A stretch of DNA of 64,000 nt from Hippophae tibetana (GCA_037013495.1 CM072809.1:2046001-2110000), one strand, 5' to 3'. Numbered from the stretch's first letter, positions 16,254 to 29,882 are shown. A program made the numbers and translations. Notes: generated from the sequence alone by a model not told the origin.

Positions 16254-18605
16254 TACATCGAATACAACCACTATTACAAAACTGCAAGTATGTCTTACAC
16301 TTTCCAAAATCTCACTAATTTTTCCGGACAAGAGATACTATAATCAATTCGTTCAAAGGATAAAAAATAAAACTATAATCATGTTTATAAAAAGAAGAAG
16401 AAGGATTCTTTAATCATTTCAAAGGTTTCTAAGTCTGATGTTATTGGTCGGTTTCTAAGTCTTTGTAAATTCATATTAGATATTTTATTAATTTTAAAAA
16501 TTTATCTCATTTTGTTTTGTTTTATTTTAATAGACTGATATAAATTAAAATAAATCATTTATTTCAAATAATATTTTCAATGGGCGAGATGGGATGGGTT
16601 GACGTCTCCATACTCACCCTAAATGTTTGGAGGGGTTGGGATTTTCCAATGAAATAATTTCATTAATTTATGAATATCGAATATTCTGTACTAACAAATA
16701 ATTTATATTTAATTATTAAAAATAAATTTAAAATTATGTTTAACAGATAATAAATATAATGTCAAAATTATAGATATAATTAGATTAATTGTTTTTTATG
16801 TTCATTGAATAATCAAAGAATATGTTTTTAATTATAATGTTATTTTTATAATTAAAATTATAATCTTCTAACTTATCATAAAAAAACATTTTTTCTATCC
16901 GGTTACTCCGGTAAGAAAAGATGACAACATTAGTCCCAACGAGCTTAAGTGGAATAAATATACATAGAAAATAAAAAATATATAATTATCTATAATATAA
17001 AATTTTAATAAAATATATATTTAAAATAAATAACATTAAAACTCCAATTTTAAAAGAAATGTAATAGAATGATACGAAGAAACTTTAAATGATGAGATTA
17101 CACAGATTCATATATACGAAAGTATAAAACTGGAAATTCAATACTAGATATTCTTTCTTTTATATATATTTTTTAAAATTCTATCATTTTTAACAAAAAT
17201 ATATTTTAATCAATGAGTTTAGAGATAAAATGAAGTAACATTTTGTTAAAACTTTATTTTGTTTTAATAAAAATAACAAAAACAAATATTTAAAAAATAT
17301 TCTTTTAAAAATGAATAATTTATGGTTATAAATATTAAGTTAATAAAAAATATAAATAAGAATATTCTTTTTACATGTCTTTGATTGTTGCTGAAATTAA
17401 TCCCCCAATATGTGCACTCTTCTCACTAGGTTCGGTGATCTGGATAGCATAAATTCAACTTTACCTTTTTCTTCTAGCTGTTTTTAATATTAATGGTGAC
17501 AAGACAATTAATTTTGAAATTGAGATCATGACTATATATATATATATTATGTCCAAGTTTCTCCTTTTTGTTTAGGCTAAAAGGATTCTACGTACTCTTT
17601 ATCTTTGTTTGGCTAAAAGTGTGGGTTCATTATTGTATGTCTTCAATGCATATATCAGATTGCAGGCTAATACGAGACATAAAAGATACTCAGCTCCCAC
17701 CAAATTTTAATATTGATAATGCTAAGATACAACAATCTTGTCCTTGTTTTATTGTAATTGTCCGAGTATTCACACCACTGTGACACATTTAAATATTCAT
17801 ATGGTGAGAAAAATAATGTAAATATTAATGGATAAAACTCCCCTCTCTTCTTTCGTTTCACATATTCGAATCTCATACATTTTTTTCTCTCTCTCTTCAC
17901 GTACATATTATTGTGAAAATTCATAAATACCCAAGGCACATCACGTTTTTATACTATAAGTTATTTATATAATTTTATCTTTAATCTCTCTAAAAAGACA
18001 TTATCATATTTTTAAACGTATAAAAATATTTTTTTTTTACATATTTACGTTTTAAAAAACAAAAGCTATATGTAAAATACATAAATAAAATTACATTTAT
18101 AAAAAACAATTATGCTATATAATTAAATCTTTCACCTCAAAATTTCTATTAAACCCACTTATTTACATAATTTTATTTTTAATTCTGTCTAAAAAAAAAA
18201 ATTTTTATTGTAAAAAACATGTGAACCACACTTTTAAACATACAAAAAGACACTTTTACATTACCCAAAAACAATATATGTGTACCGTGTAAAATGAGGT
18301 TAAAAATAAAATCCCATTTATAAAGAAAATCATGTTATGCAATTAAAAATATAAAAATAAAAAACAGAGACAAGAAAATCCTTCATTCCATTACAATGCA
18401 ACTAATATAAATATTCGCTACATACTTGGGAATGGATTCAGAAGGAAACCTCGTTACAAAGATTACGTATTTGGAAAATAAGAATATAATATAATAATGT
18501 CAATGCCTTAAAATCCTCCAGGGGCCAGAAACTCAAAATGAAGCTGGGTGAGTAATAATGTGTGAAGTGTTTACTAGCACAATCCACAGAGAAACTAAGA
18601 AAAAG
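16254..18605. other. Intergenic DNA between the copia element and the hydrolase
   Basis: The region is AT-rich. A small G-rich patch at about 16578-16640 (gggcgagatgggatggg) stands out and may be a transposon scrap. About 18370-18605 is probably the 3' untranslated region of the minus-strand hydrolase. No other gene is seen. Confidence 0.5.
17950..18350. repeat. Diverged tandem duplication of about 190 bases (MITE-like copies B and C)
   Basis: Two successive segments, about 17955-18135 and 18160-18350, share the same succession of motifs: ataattttatctttaat, then tctaaaaaa, then a ttttaaac-taya-aaaa stretch, then attta-taaa-aat-atgctat. They resemble the dispersed repeats near 6300 and 61600. 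Divergence is substantial, so the duplication is old. Confidence 0.4.
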
Positions 18606-21600
18606 CTAATGGGAATTAGCAACCTTCAAGAACTCCAAAACAATAGAGGTTAAGTCTGCTTGGTGAGAGGTGTATCCATGATCAGCTCCTTGAATGATAT
18701 GTAATTTGTGATTGGGTATTATCTTTGCAAACTCTAGTGCATCCTCAACTGGTATGATTTCATCAGCACTTCCATGCACTGTTAACACCCTGCATTTACA
18801 TGTTTATAAATTTTCTCTATTATAAATAATATCACCTGGTACTTAAACAATTGTTGATTGAACTAAATATGCTAACACACAGTTTGAGTCTTGAATAGAT
18901 GGCTTTTAGAGATTTGGTGAAAAATGTCCCAAATTTGCGTAAATGATTCATATACAACCCTGAACATGAATCATGTGTAGACATGACTCATGTACATCCC
19001 TACATGATCATGTAGCAGCTTATACAAGCGATTATGGTATATTTTTTACTTAGAGCCCCAAAAACCTGCAATTTAGGGGCCTCAATTTCACATGTTGATA
19101 TATCAGGAAGGACTTGTTTTGCAATAAATAAAAGGGTGCTATGTGTAATACATTTTAACTATGAAAATGAATCATAGTCACCTGCATTCTTTGTTAATCT
19201 GAAGACATGCTTCACGCATATCAGTACTTAGGCGTTCTGTCAAACTTTCCTCTGTAACACGATAATTTACATCTCCTACATAAAAAAGCATTAATCAGTG
19301 AATGAATTATGAAATACAATCACAGAGACAATGAAATATTCTCACAGACAAATCCGTCATCAGGCATGCCTCTGTATTTATTGATAGCATCACATCTTAA
19401 ATGCTACATCCTTATAAGATGATTTACAAGGTAAGACTTTGGTTTTGCCAGAGAAGAATAAGAAGACTTTCTTAGCACGGTGGAGAACCTTAAGTACTGT
19501 CCAAAAAGCACATTATTTTTGCTTTTAACAATAGACACATACTCAAAAAACATGTTCAAAAATTACCTGTCCTATTTAAAACATCAATGAATCCATTCTC
19601 TTTGACTCTTTGCATGAAATCCTCTCCTAAGCGTTCTGCAATGCCTCTATTCAGATCATAACGCCCGGAAACATTGATGACCGTGCGGATATCATTATGC
19701 TCAGAAGCATAAAGAAGAACAACGTTGCCTCCTGCAGTCACATGGTTTGTCATTGGAGCAATTTCAGGTGATAGTTAATAGAAAACAAAATGTTCAAAGA
19801 GAGCATTCATTTCTGAAGGGAAAGGGAAAGGACACCTCCCTTCCACCATCCACATTATTACCCCTATTGTCGCTACTAGAGGTACGTGCTCATGCCACAA
19901 ACTGCAACATCTCAAGTTAACTAACAGGCATTGTCCAGGATCCCATCTTAGTTGGATCATAGTTATCCTTGTAAGTTCAATCATTTATAAAGTAAAAGCC
20001 AGAGTTGCTTAAAACAAAAAGGAAAAGGAAAAAAAAAGATACAAAATCGTAGTACCAAAAAAGAAAAACACAGTTCCATAAAAATATATTTTCATCTCAA
20101 GTTTCCAAACACCAAAGCAAAAGAAAAGAAAAGAAAGAAAAAGTTTCCAAACTGATATATGCAGAGGGCATAACAGTCACAAATTAGGTACCCATGTTGG
20201 CTCTAAACTCACTAATTGAATTTTCTAGATGATCATTCTAACTATCCCCAATGCCACAATGGTCTAAAAACACCACACCGCTCAAACGTTCTCACTCCCC
20301 CTTTCATTTCACAGTAAAATTTCACATCGACAATATAATGAAGGAAAATGCAGTTCACCTTTGCTGTGCCCAAGGATTGCACTTATAACACGGTCTGCTC
20401 CAGAGAAATGTTGTATAACAGAGTGTAAATCGTCAGCCTCTCTCCTATAGTTACCATACTGAAATGAACCTTCGCTTTCCCTGACAAGCAAAATAATTCA
20501 CCAATAAATCACCACAAAAACAACATATTGGTAACATTAGGATTTCACAAAACTAATAGATAGGTAACAACAGAATATTCACAAACTCTACGAGAGAGAA
20601 GATCTTGAAAAAAAATGGAGGAACAACCATAGGTAAATTAGCCCTATTGTTAGAGATGTCAGCAGATCAAGGGAAACAAGGAAGGTAGATTCACCAAGAG
20701 TGAAATTTTCTGTAACTTTCTAGACAATATAGCCTCTTACAATTACTTCATTCAAATTTCTCACCTTTTCCTACATAATCACATAAGATTCAGTTATCTA
20801 GTAACCTACCCATTCCCAGCAAAGTCAAACCGGAAGGCGCTAATTCCTTCTTTTTCCAAAGCTACAGCTAAGTTCATCATTGTATTGTTGTCCTGGAAGC
20901 AAAGATATCAAATTTTGTAAAACTTCTGAACAATGAAATACATCTAAGGAGTATGAACTTTGTTTTTCTTATAACTAGAGCTGTAAGGCATTGAACAATT
21001 AACTTATAAACTGATGGAATTCTAGTGAGGCTATGACAAAATGATCTAAAGCAAATATCTAAAAACAAAAAACATTAATTTTAATTATTATGTCCCGGAC
21101 CAATGCAAATCAAATAAAAAGAATATAACGGTTCATTATTCATATAAGAGAAATACCTACCTTATTAGATCGGAAACCATGGCATAAAATCACCATCTCT
21201 GGAGATCCAGTTTCATGCAATAAGCCAACCAGTTTTTCGCTATATTTGTTGGGTATCACAATTTTCTGCTGCTGAGGCACTAAACAGCGTAACCCACATT
21301 GCAATGTAAATTTCTTAGATAATTAGGGGAAAATAAAATATTGCTGTTCAGCTCATCACGTCAAAAAATAAAACTACAAAACATCTGGAGCTAACTAAGC
21401 TGTACATAGATTCTCATAGTTTCAGAACAGAAGTTTTGAGTCTCAGATTATTCCCATTAATTTAACAACCATAGAGTTATGGTTAATATAGTGATTCCAC
21501 AGAAACTTTGGAGTTTTACAACTAAAAGTTCAAAATCCTGCCTTATATAAATGTATTACTTCTATAAAAAAAAAGTCGTGGATATAGGACCCCCAAATCA

Positions 21601-22012
21601 TATCTTCCACAAGTAGATAAAATACCATCCATACCTCAGGGATTATAGCTAATAAGCATCAAACTCGAGTTTGGAACTCTAACAAACATTTCGATTCTAT
21701 TATATCTTGGAAAGTTTTCTTAAGATTAGAATCAAAAAAGCTAATCCCATTAAAACTATTTAAAGTTTTAATTTCTGGGTATCTCAGTGAACTCCTTATT
21801 TTCTCTCCTACTTAAATACTTCAATTTGTGCACTTAACAGATTCTTTCCGAAAATCATCATCACCATTTTTACGAAATCTGATAATAAAACTTCTATGCA
21901 TATGTTTAAAAGCTAGTGATTGATTCAAAGTCAGTTCGATACTCATAAATCTAGGTTAAAAGAACAGTGAGTTGAAGATTTTATCACCTGGGTTTAGTGC
22001 AGATTGGGCCAT
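18606..22012 (-). CDS. Alpha/beta hydrolase, serine aminopeptidase S33-like
   Basis: Seven exons (22012-21988, 21279-21161, 20892-20810, 20480-20359, 19731-19567, 19275-19182, 18789-18606) join in phase to 263 residues from the ATG at 22012. The fold is recognised by HGF (42-44, oxyanion-hole region), the nucleophile elbow GHSKG with Ser115, the acid in GSADEIIP (Asp212) and the catalytic His240 in GADHGY. The length suits a compact soluble hydrolase without a large lid. It resembles a plant group annotated as esterase/lipase/thioesterase or S33-type hydrolases whose substrates are unknown to me, so only a general hydrolase role is claimed. The reading frame continues upstream of this ATG into a targeting-peptide-like stretch that contains a stop, so this start gives a cytosolic form. 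Confidence 0.87.
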
Positions 22013-22156
22013 TCTGAAAGTTCCTCTAGAACACTGACTTGCTGGTGAGGCACAGCGAACAAAGCGAAGATGAACTTTAGCTGAAGGGACTGTTTTATAA
22101 ATTAATAGAGATGAGAGCCCCGACTAAGAATTAATACTATACACCAAGGTTTCCAT
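22013..22156 (-). other. In-frame upstream targeting-peptide-like segment with a stop codon
   Basis: Directly upstream of the hydrolase ATG the same frame stays open back to an upstream ATG at 22156, 48 codons earlier, apart from one TAG at 22126-22124 (codon 11). The encoded segment starts METLVYSINS. After the stop it continues rich in Ser, Ala, Lys and Arg with almost no acidic residues (for example SAKVHLRFVRCASPASQCSR), which is typical of plastid or mitochondrial targeting peptides. Either the stop has removed targeting in this allele, or the TAG is the last part of an intron acceptor and a more distant first exon supplies the true start. Confidence 0.5.
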
Positions 22157-25137
22157 TCCTTTTTTAAGCGTTAAATTCGACTTACTCAGGTAAGGCCTAC
22201 GGATGCCTTGTTTACCCCCCCCTTTGTTTTTTATAACTATACCGGATACTCGTCTTATTGGAACCACGACTTTTGTTTAGGAAAAAAAAAAAAAAAAAGA
22301 ACAACAACAACCACGAGTTTTGCTTTTCCATCTTTTTTTCTTTGGTGCTAGCTTTTCATTTTTTTTAATAATCCTAAAATATTTTGGTGTGTTACTCATT
22401 TTAAAGTTTATGGGTCGAATTAGATTTATTAATTTTTAAAAAATGAGTATTTAGTTTTTATTTTATTTTTAGATTCCATTTAATTGGTTTTAATTTTTTG
22501 TAAAAAAAAATCAAATAAATATAAATAATGGTTCTTTGTTTAAATAAGATAAAATAATATAGTTAAGAGATTTGTGATATTATTCATGTATATTAGATGA
22601 ATTTTATTTGCTGTTAAACAAAGCTACCATATTTTTAAAATGATTTTTTTTTCTTTTTATAGTAGGAAAAGAGATTTCAAACTTTTTTGTTGTATATAAA
22701 TCTTATTTTTTCAATTTAATTATTATTGTTTTAAATTACAAAGTTTCTTTCAATTAATTAAGAATGTATTTAACAAATACATGTCATTATATATACAGTA
22801 TAATTTTAATAAGTTGTATCAATTTAACTATTTTTTAATTATAATTTATTTATTTTCCTCGTTTTAACCCCTTTTAAATTTTTTTATAACAATTCATATT
22901 AATCAATAATAAAAATGTTGATGATATCATTGATATTATGGCAAAAATATCATTATTTCGTATATTTTGATATTAAAACCTAATATCTATATATTTTGGT
23001 TAAAATGTTTCAAAATTATAAGTTAAATATCATTATCGTTAAATTAACATTTTAATGTCTTTTTTTTTACTAAAATATCTTACATAATATGGATATTGTC
23101 TTAAAATATCATTAAAATGTGGACAAAAATCGATAAAATATCAAAAATATCAATAATTTTTTTTATATTATCTATATTTATCTATTTATAATAGTTAATA
23201 CAATTAGATTAACTTGTCAATTATTTCAAATATTTTAACCATTTATTCTATAATATTTTGTAAAAAATATATATTTTAATATATAATATTTTAATTAATT
23301 AATATAAATATTATAAGTATTTAAAAATATATGTATTAAATAAAAAATTAGTTTAAAATATAAATCATTGATTGTTTTAATATTTTATAAACTTTTATTA
23401 AAAAAAATTCATATTTTTTATAGAGTTTCTACTGTTTTAGGATTTTTTTTCAAAAAAATTATCAATAACGATAATATCTTTTATAGTTTTGTAAAAATTA
23501 TATCTCAATATGTTAACATTGACATTTTAAACCCTAATATATGTATATATATATAATTTTTTAAATTTGAAAGAACACTTTATAAATCATTTTTTTTTAT
23601 TTTTTTATTATAAATTGGACAAAAAAATCTTACACTGTCTAATTAAGAAAATTACTTGAAAATGAAACAATTTTAAAAAATTTACAAAAAAATATTTTAA
23701 ATTTGAAATAATTATAGAAGCTAATGATATGGTCTTATGTTAAATCCCACAAAACATTTATATTGATATTTAAAATTTAATTTAATTTATTCATATTTTA
23801 TAATATGTTTGGGTGCATTATTTTAATAATTTTTTCCTTCTAAATTTCTAAAGTTACACGTTAGGAGTAGAAGCTGTTCAATGTTCAATTTTAATCAATA
23901 TATATTAGTTTGATTAAATCAAAAATAGAAAGTAAGTAAAAGAATATTTAATTAACATATATATATATATATATGTCTATTTGATATATTCGATTTGAGG
24001 ATTATATTTACTTATTTTTTTAAGTAAATTTAATTTAATTTATTTTAATTTTATATTAATGTTAAATTAATAAATATGATTTATTATTTAATCAATAATT
24101 TAATAAAAAAATTATATATTAACATTTAAAATATAATATTACATCAATATTTAATTAAAGAATTAATTTTAAAAATGAATAAATCAGTGAGAATTTGATA
24201 ATAAAAATAATTTGTATTTTTTATCAATTATAGTAATTTTTTAAAAGAAGAGAATAGTAGAATATTGTGATTTATATCACCTTCTTAATCGACATAAAAA
24301 ATTAACTAAAATTATAAAATTAACTAAAATTATAAACATATATGATATATGTATTATAAATGTATAAAATTAAAAAATTAAAAAATAAATAAATATTAAT
24401 AATATGTAAGTCAATTCGATTAAATACTAGTTTATAAATTTAAAAATATTAACTAACTTTATATGCATCGATTTTTACATTTTTAAAACTAAAATCAATC
24501 TATTTAAACCTATTAAATATAAAACACATTCAACTCGTTTAGATTTTGATTAAATAGTTTAATTTATTAATTATTATATCCATAATGTTACATACACGTG
24601 TGGATTTTTTACATAATGTATATAATGATAAAATTTAGTTAAATATCAAATCATTTTTTCTTTCTCATACATCATAATTATTTCTCACAATTTTATAAAA
24701 TCTTTATTATGAAATTTTCAGAACTTAAATGACGTTATAAAATAAATAATGTTAAACTTGAGCTTACACGATGAATTAGATAAAAAAGCGTTCATTTAGT
24801 TAATATATATGAAGTAAACTTTACTTGTTTGAATCCATATGAAATCACCTTCAGTATACACGCAAAAATTATAGTACAAAAGAAGACATTTTTTTGTAAA
24901 AAAGAAATTCAATACTTTAGCAAATTTCTCACTCTTATATCACGTAGCCCATAACCTAGCCAAGACGGCAGGCAGTAATTTATCTGAAACATTTGTTTGG
25001 GTTGGCAATGAACCACCACCCTTGGTGTTAGCTTGAAAGAAATGTCTGATCCGGTTTGTTAATCAACGAAGAGCACTCGTTGATAATAGGAAACAATTCT
25101 AGAAATTCACAATCGAACGGTGAGTTTTAACTTTATT
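22157..25137. other. AT-rich intergenic DNA
   Basis: The region holds A and T homopolymers near 22280-22300, the motif-dense repeat listed separately, and a short AT run near 23958-23974. The 24940-25130 portion has a more balanced composition but no recognisable coding frame. Confidence 0.5.
22910..23560. repeat. Motif-dense element rich in atatc/gatat
   Basis: The string aatatc or its complement gatatt recurs many times, in aaaatatc, tgatatt and cgataatatc contexts. The left end (ttgatattaaaacctaatat) and the right end (aaaccctaatatatg) partly resemble each other. Such motif-laden, partly self-complementary segments are typical of non-autonomous plant DNA transposons. Exact termini are not determined. 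Confidence 0.35.
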
Positions 25138-25142
25138 ATTAG

Positions 25143-25404
25143 TGTTAAGTTATATTTGATATTTTAATTCACTTATATTTTATTTATACTACACTTGTAT
25201 TATTTCACTTGTATTACACTTATATTATTTCACTTGTATTACATTTCCACTATTTCACTTATTTTATAATTATACTATTTCACTTGTACTAAATTTGTAC
25301 TACACTTGTTACAACCTTATAAATATGGTTCTCAATTTACATTCTAAAAAACATTAATACAACATTAAATCATTCTTTCTTCCTATCTCTCTATACTCTT
25401 CACA
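25143..25404 (+). repeat. 5' LTR of the second copia element
   Basis: It begins tgttaagttat and ends cttcaca. Internally it holds several imperfect copies of a 14-16 base unit like cacttgtattatttca. It is longer than its 206-base partner because it has more copies of this unit. Confidence 0.93.
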
Positions 25405-25417
25405 TGGTATCAGAGCA
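25405..25417 (+). other. Primer binding site of the second copia element
   Basis: The sequence tggtatcagagca directly follows the 5' LTR and matches the usual tRNA-Met primer site. Confidence 0.9.
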
Positions 25418-25724
25418 TCTTATATACCTCTAGAATTTCTATCAAAATTTTGCCTCTCTTCATCACAGCCAACCCGGCTTACCCCAACTCGATTTACCCT
25501 CAACCCGGTTTACTCTAACTCGGCTCACCTCAACCCGGCTCATTCCAACCCAACTCACCTCAACTTGACTCACTCCAACCCAGCTCACCTCAGACCCGGT
25601 TCCACACTTGTTTTCAACTCATCTTTTCATTTTTAAGGATATTTGTGACCTATATACACTTTTTTATACTGTTTCTATATATTTTCTTTATATTTCCTCA
25701 ATTATTTCGTTAAAATGGACTGAA

Positions 25725-28700
25725 ATTATGTCCCAAAATCAATCTATTACGACCCTTGATGATACTAATTACCTAGCTTGGACACAAGCAATGAAAAGTT
25801 TCTTGAAATGACTCAAGCTATGGCGTTTCATAACTAGTGATATCTTTATACCCATCCAAGAAACCACTGAAAACAAATCCTTATTTGCTGACAACCTTGA
25901 ATACTAGGAGAGTAAACATCATAAAATTATTACCTAGTTCCATAATACCACATTACCCTCAATTCATGGTGAATTTGGGCGTTTTAACACTGCCAAAGAA
26001 GTTTGGGAATTTCTTGAGGCTCGCTTCACTACAACAGATTTGGCCAACCAATATCAACTTCTAACAACTCTTCATACCAAACGCCAAAGGGCTAATCAAA
26101 CCAACCAATATCGTTGAGATGTTTGCAACTTACTGTAATCACTAACGTCTTGTTATTTTTCTCATGGCTCTCTATGATCGATTTGAACCTGTTCGGGCTT
26201 CCTTACTCCATCGGAGTCATTTTCCATCCTTAGATACTGTTGTGACCGAGCTTCACTCTGAAGAAACTCGGATGGGGGTTTTCAAAGATCATTATACAGA
26301 TTCTATTCTTGCCACCCCCTCTTATCGCCCTAAAAGATGTTCTAAAGAGGGCTTTAAACATCAAGGTTGCACCTACTGTCATAACCCCAAACATGAGCTT
26401 CTTACATGTACCATTTAGGATGTATATATTGTCACAAGAAGTGTCCAGGACATTTTCACATAGATTGCTTTCAGAATCCTTCTCAGCATTTCTCACGTAA
26501 TCCCTCTCAACATGTTTCAGGTAAAAATAGTAACTTATCTATCACTGCTACTGTTTCTAACGATAATCATGACAAATTTACCTTCTCCACTCAAGAACTT
26601 GAAGGTCTTCTTAAACATGTTCTCTCAAAATCTAGTAATCTTTCCTCTTACTTTGTCTCTCACATCAGGTAAATCTTTATGGTATTTTGATTCTGCTTGT
26701 TGTAACCATATGACTCATGATACTCATATCTTCTCTCCCACACAATCTTCCATCTCCAAACCTTTAATTCAAACTACCAATGGTTCATATATGCATGTTA
26801 ATGTCGTAGGAGAAGTTTCCACATCTTCTATATCATTTTTTGACACCTTTCATATTCTCAACTCTACTCTAAATCTTATCTTTGTTGGTCAATTATGTGA
26901 ACTTGGTCTTACTATTACTTTATCCTATTCTAGTTGTCTTGTGCAGGATCCATAGACAGGACATATCCTTGGGATAGGCCGTAAGGTTGGACGATTATTT
27001 GAACTTATCAACCTTCATCTACCCAATTCTCCTCATACTTCCATTGTTGCTTCTACTACTCCTATCAACCTATGACATGCTCGTCTAGGCCATACGTCTA
27101 TAAGACGTCTTCGTCCCTTAGCATCTTCTGGTAAATTAGGATTTGTTTCTATTTCTGATAATGTAAATTGTTTGCTTTATCAATTGAGAAAACAACCTGC
27201 TTTATGTTTTAATAAAAGTGATTCTACTATGGGGGGATGTGTTTACTTTGTCATTTTTATTGATGATTATTCAAGATTCACATGAATTTTTCTCATGAAA
27301 CATAGATATGAATTACCCAAAATTTATTATAATTTTGCCAAAATGGTAAAACCAATTTTCTCAAAATATCAAAGTACTTAGAGCTGATAATGCTATGGAA
27401 TATAAAGAAATAATTTTTTAAAATTTTCTTCAACAAAATGGGACTCTTTCTCAATATTCTTGTCCTGGAACATCTCAACAAAATGGAAGAGTTGAGCAAA
27501 AACACAGACATATTATTAATATTGTTCGCACTCTCCTCATTTCTAGTTCTTGTCCTGAAGGCTTTTGGGGTGAAACAACCCTTACGACTATTTATACCAT
27601 CAATCGTGTTCTCATGCCTATTATTCATAATCAATCCCCTTATGAGCATCTTTATAGTACCTCTCCATCTTATGAACTGCTCAAGTGTTTAGTTGTGCCT
27701 GTTTTGTTCTTCTCCACCCTCATAAACACAATAAATTGGAACCTCGTGCTCGTCTTTGTTGTTTCTTAGGGTATGGAATAGAACATAAATGCTATCATTG
27801 TTGGGACCCTATCTCTAAACGATTGCGCATCTCTCGTCATGTTATCTTTTGGAAACATAAAATGTTTTCCTCTATTTCCTCATTTCATGTCTCATCTCCT
27901 ACCTCACTCTCATTTTTTAATGACCCAACTATTGATTTATTTCCTTCGGACATTGCTCTATTACCCTCACCATCATCTACCACGGCTTCTCCTGATGTGT
28001 CTGCTCCTTCTACTGATCCTACCATAACAACATCCTCTGTAGACCAACTACCTGATTGTCCAGAGTCATCACTTCATTGTTCTACTTGTGTAAGTAGTCT
28101 TCTCTTTCATCTTCGTGATTACCAATGTTTCTCTACTATTTTGTCTCATTATGAACCCCAAAACTATAGAGAAGCTAGTTCTAACCCTCATTGGCAGCAA
28201 GCTATGCCAGATGAATTACAAGCATTAACAAAAGCACATACATGGGATCTTGTTGATCTTCCATCTAATAAATCTATGATTGGTTGTAAGTGGATTTTCA
28301 AAATCAAAACTCATTCAGATGGATCTGTGGAACAATATAAAGCTCGGCTGGTTGCAAAGGGTTTTACACAGGAATATAGAATCAACTATGAAGAAACTCT
28401 TGCACATGTAGCTCTCTTCACCTCTATTCGAAGTATCATTGTTGTTGATGCTGCCCAAAACTGGAACATGTTTCAAATGGATGTCAAAAATGTTTTTCTC
28501 AATAGAGACATAACCGAGGAAGTTTATATGAAACCTTCTTCTGGATACACTCATTCACCTCATCAAGTATGCAGACTTCGTCGTGCTTTCTATGGCCTCA
28601 AATCGGCTTGGTTTTCCAAATTCAACTATATACTTACTAACTTTGGCTCACTTTCAGTTCTTATGACTCTGGCCTTTTTATTCGGAAGAATCCCACTGGT

Positions 28701-29663
28701 GGAACACTTTTACTCCTTTATGTAGATGATATGATCATAACATGGAATGACTCTAATAACATTATTGATCTCAAGCAATTTCTGAGCCATCAATTTGAAA
28801 TGAAAGACCTTGGTCGTCTCCACTACTTCTTAGGCCTTGAAATCTCATCTGATTCTCAAATATATTATCTCTCTCAAGCAAAGTACTCTTCCAATATTCT
28901 TAATCGGGTTGACCTTACTGATTGCAAAACTGCATCAACACCTCTAGAAACTAATGTCAAACTTACTCTATTAGATGGTACTATTCTCTCAGATGCCACA
29001 TTATACAAACAACTAGTAGGCAGTCTTATTTATCTCACAGTCATTCATCCTGACATTGCCTATGTTATTCATTTGGTTAGTCAATTCATGTCTGTTCCAC
29101 GGTCTACCCATTATACTACGGTTCTTCGCATTCTCCGCTACATCAAAGGCACCATGTTTCATGGTCTCCACTTCTCCAACAAGTCTAATCTTTTTCTTTC
29201 TGCCTACTCTGATACTGATTGGGTAGGTGACCTAATTGATCGTCGCTCTACCACTGGATATTGTTTTTTTCTTGGAAACTCTCTTATATCTTGGCGAAGC
29301 AAGAAACAATCCCTCACTTCTTGATCCAGCACTAAAGCTGAATATCGTGCTATTGCTGACACCACTCAAGAACTTCTTTGGCTACTTATTGATATGGGTG
29401 TTCTTCAATCAACTATAATTATCATATATTGTGACAATCAGTGTGCTATTCAGATTGCTCATAATAATGTATTTCATGAACTAACAAAACATATCGAGAT
29501 TGATTGTTATTTTGTTCGTCAACATGTTCCTCAAGACACTGTTTGTCTCAAATCAATATCCTTCACAAATCAAACAACTGACATCTTCACCAAATCTCAT
29601 CTACTAGGCAGATTTCAAGAATTAGTTTCCAAACTCAAGTTGATTGTTTCTCTTCCTCCTTGA
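25725..29663 (+). mobile_element. Gag-pol region of the second copia element
   Basis: Recognisable stretches include a gag start (SQNQSITTLDDTNYLAW), the protease-proximal CCNHMT region near 26700, integrase pieces (to about 27900), reverse transcriptase (GCKWIFKIK and LVAKGFTQ near 28290-28370; FQMDVKN near 28470) and RNase H near 29230-29600. These are fossil parts in several frames and are not a host gene. Confidence 0.88.
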
Positions 29664-29676
29664 GTTTGAGGGGAGA
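29663..29676 (+). other. Polypurine tract of the second copia element
   Basis: The purine-rich string agtttgaggggaga directly precedes the 3' LTR. Confidence 0.8.
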
Positions 29677-29882
29677 TGTTAAATTATATTTGATATTGTA
29701 ATTCACTTATATTTCATTTGTACTGTATTATTTCACTTGTACTACACTTCTACTATTTCACTTGTACTATATTTGTACTACACTTGTTATAACCCTATAA
29801 ATATGGTTCTCTATGTACATTTTAAAAAATACCAATACAACATTAAATCATTTTTTCTTCTTATCTCTCTATACTCTTCACA
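29677..29882 (+). repeat. 3' LTR of the second copia element
   Basis: It begins tgttaaattat and ends cttcaca, like the 5' LTR, and is followed by the attag target duplication. Confidence 0.93.

Larger units (their letters stand above)
25143..29882 (+). mobile_element. Old, broken Ty1/copia LTR retrotransposon
   Basis: The element spans 4.74 kb and is bounded by LTRs and a perfect 5-base target duplication, attag (25138-25142 and 29883-29887). After the 5' LTR come the tRNA-Met primer site, gag-like sequence (from about 25730), protease and integrase regions, reverse transcriptase (about 28180-28900), RNase H (about 29160-29620) and a polypurine tract. All parts of a copia element are recognisable, but the coding sequence is broken at many places, by eye eight or more. 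The LTRs differ clearly in sequence and in repeat number, so insertion is much older than for the first element. Confidence 0.93.

Noticed and set aside
25725-29663. Retroelement frames as host protein genes
   Set aside because: They lie between paired LTRs with primer site, polypurine tract and target duplication, so they are fossil copia parts.
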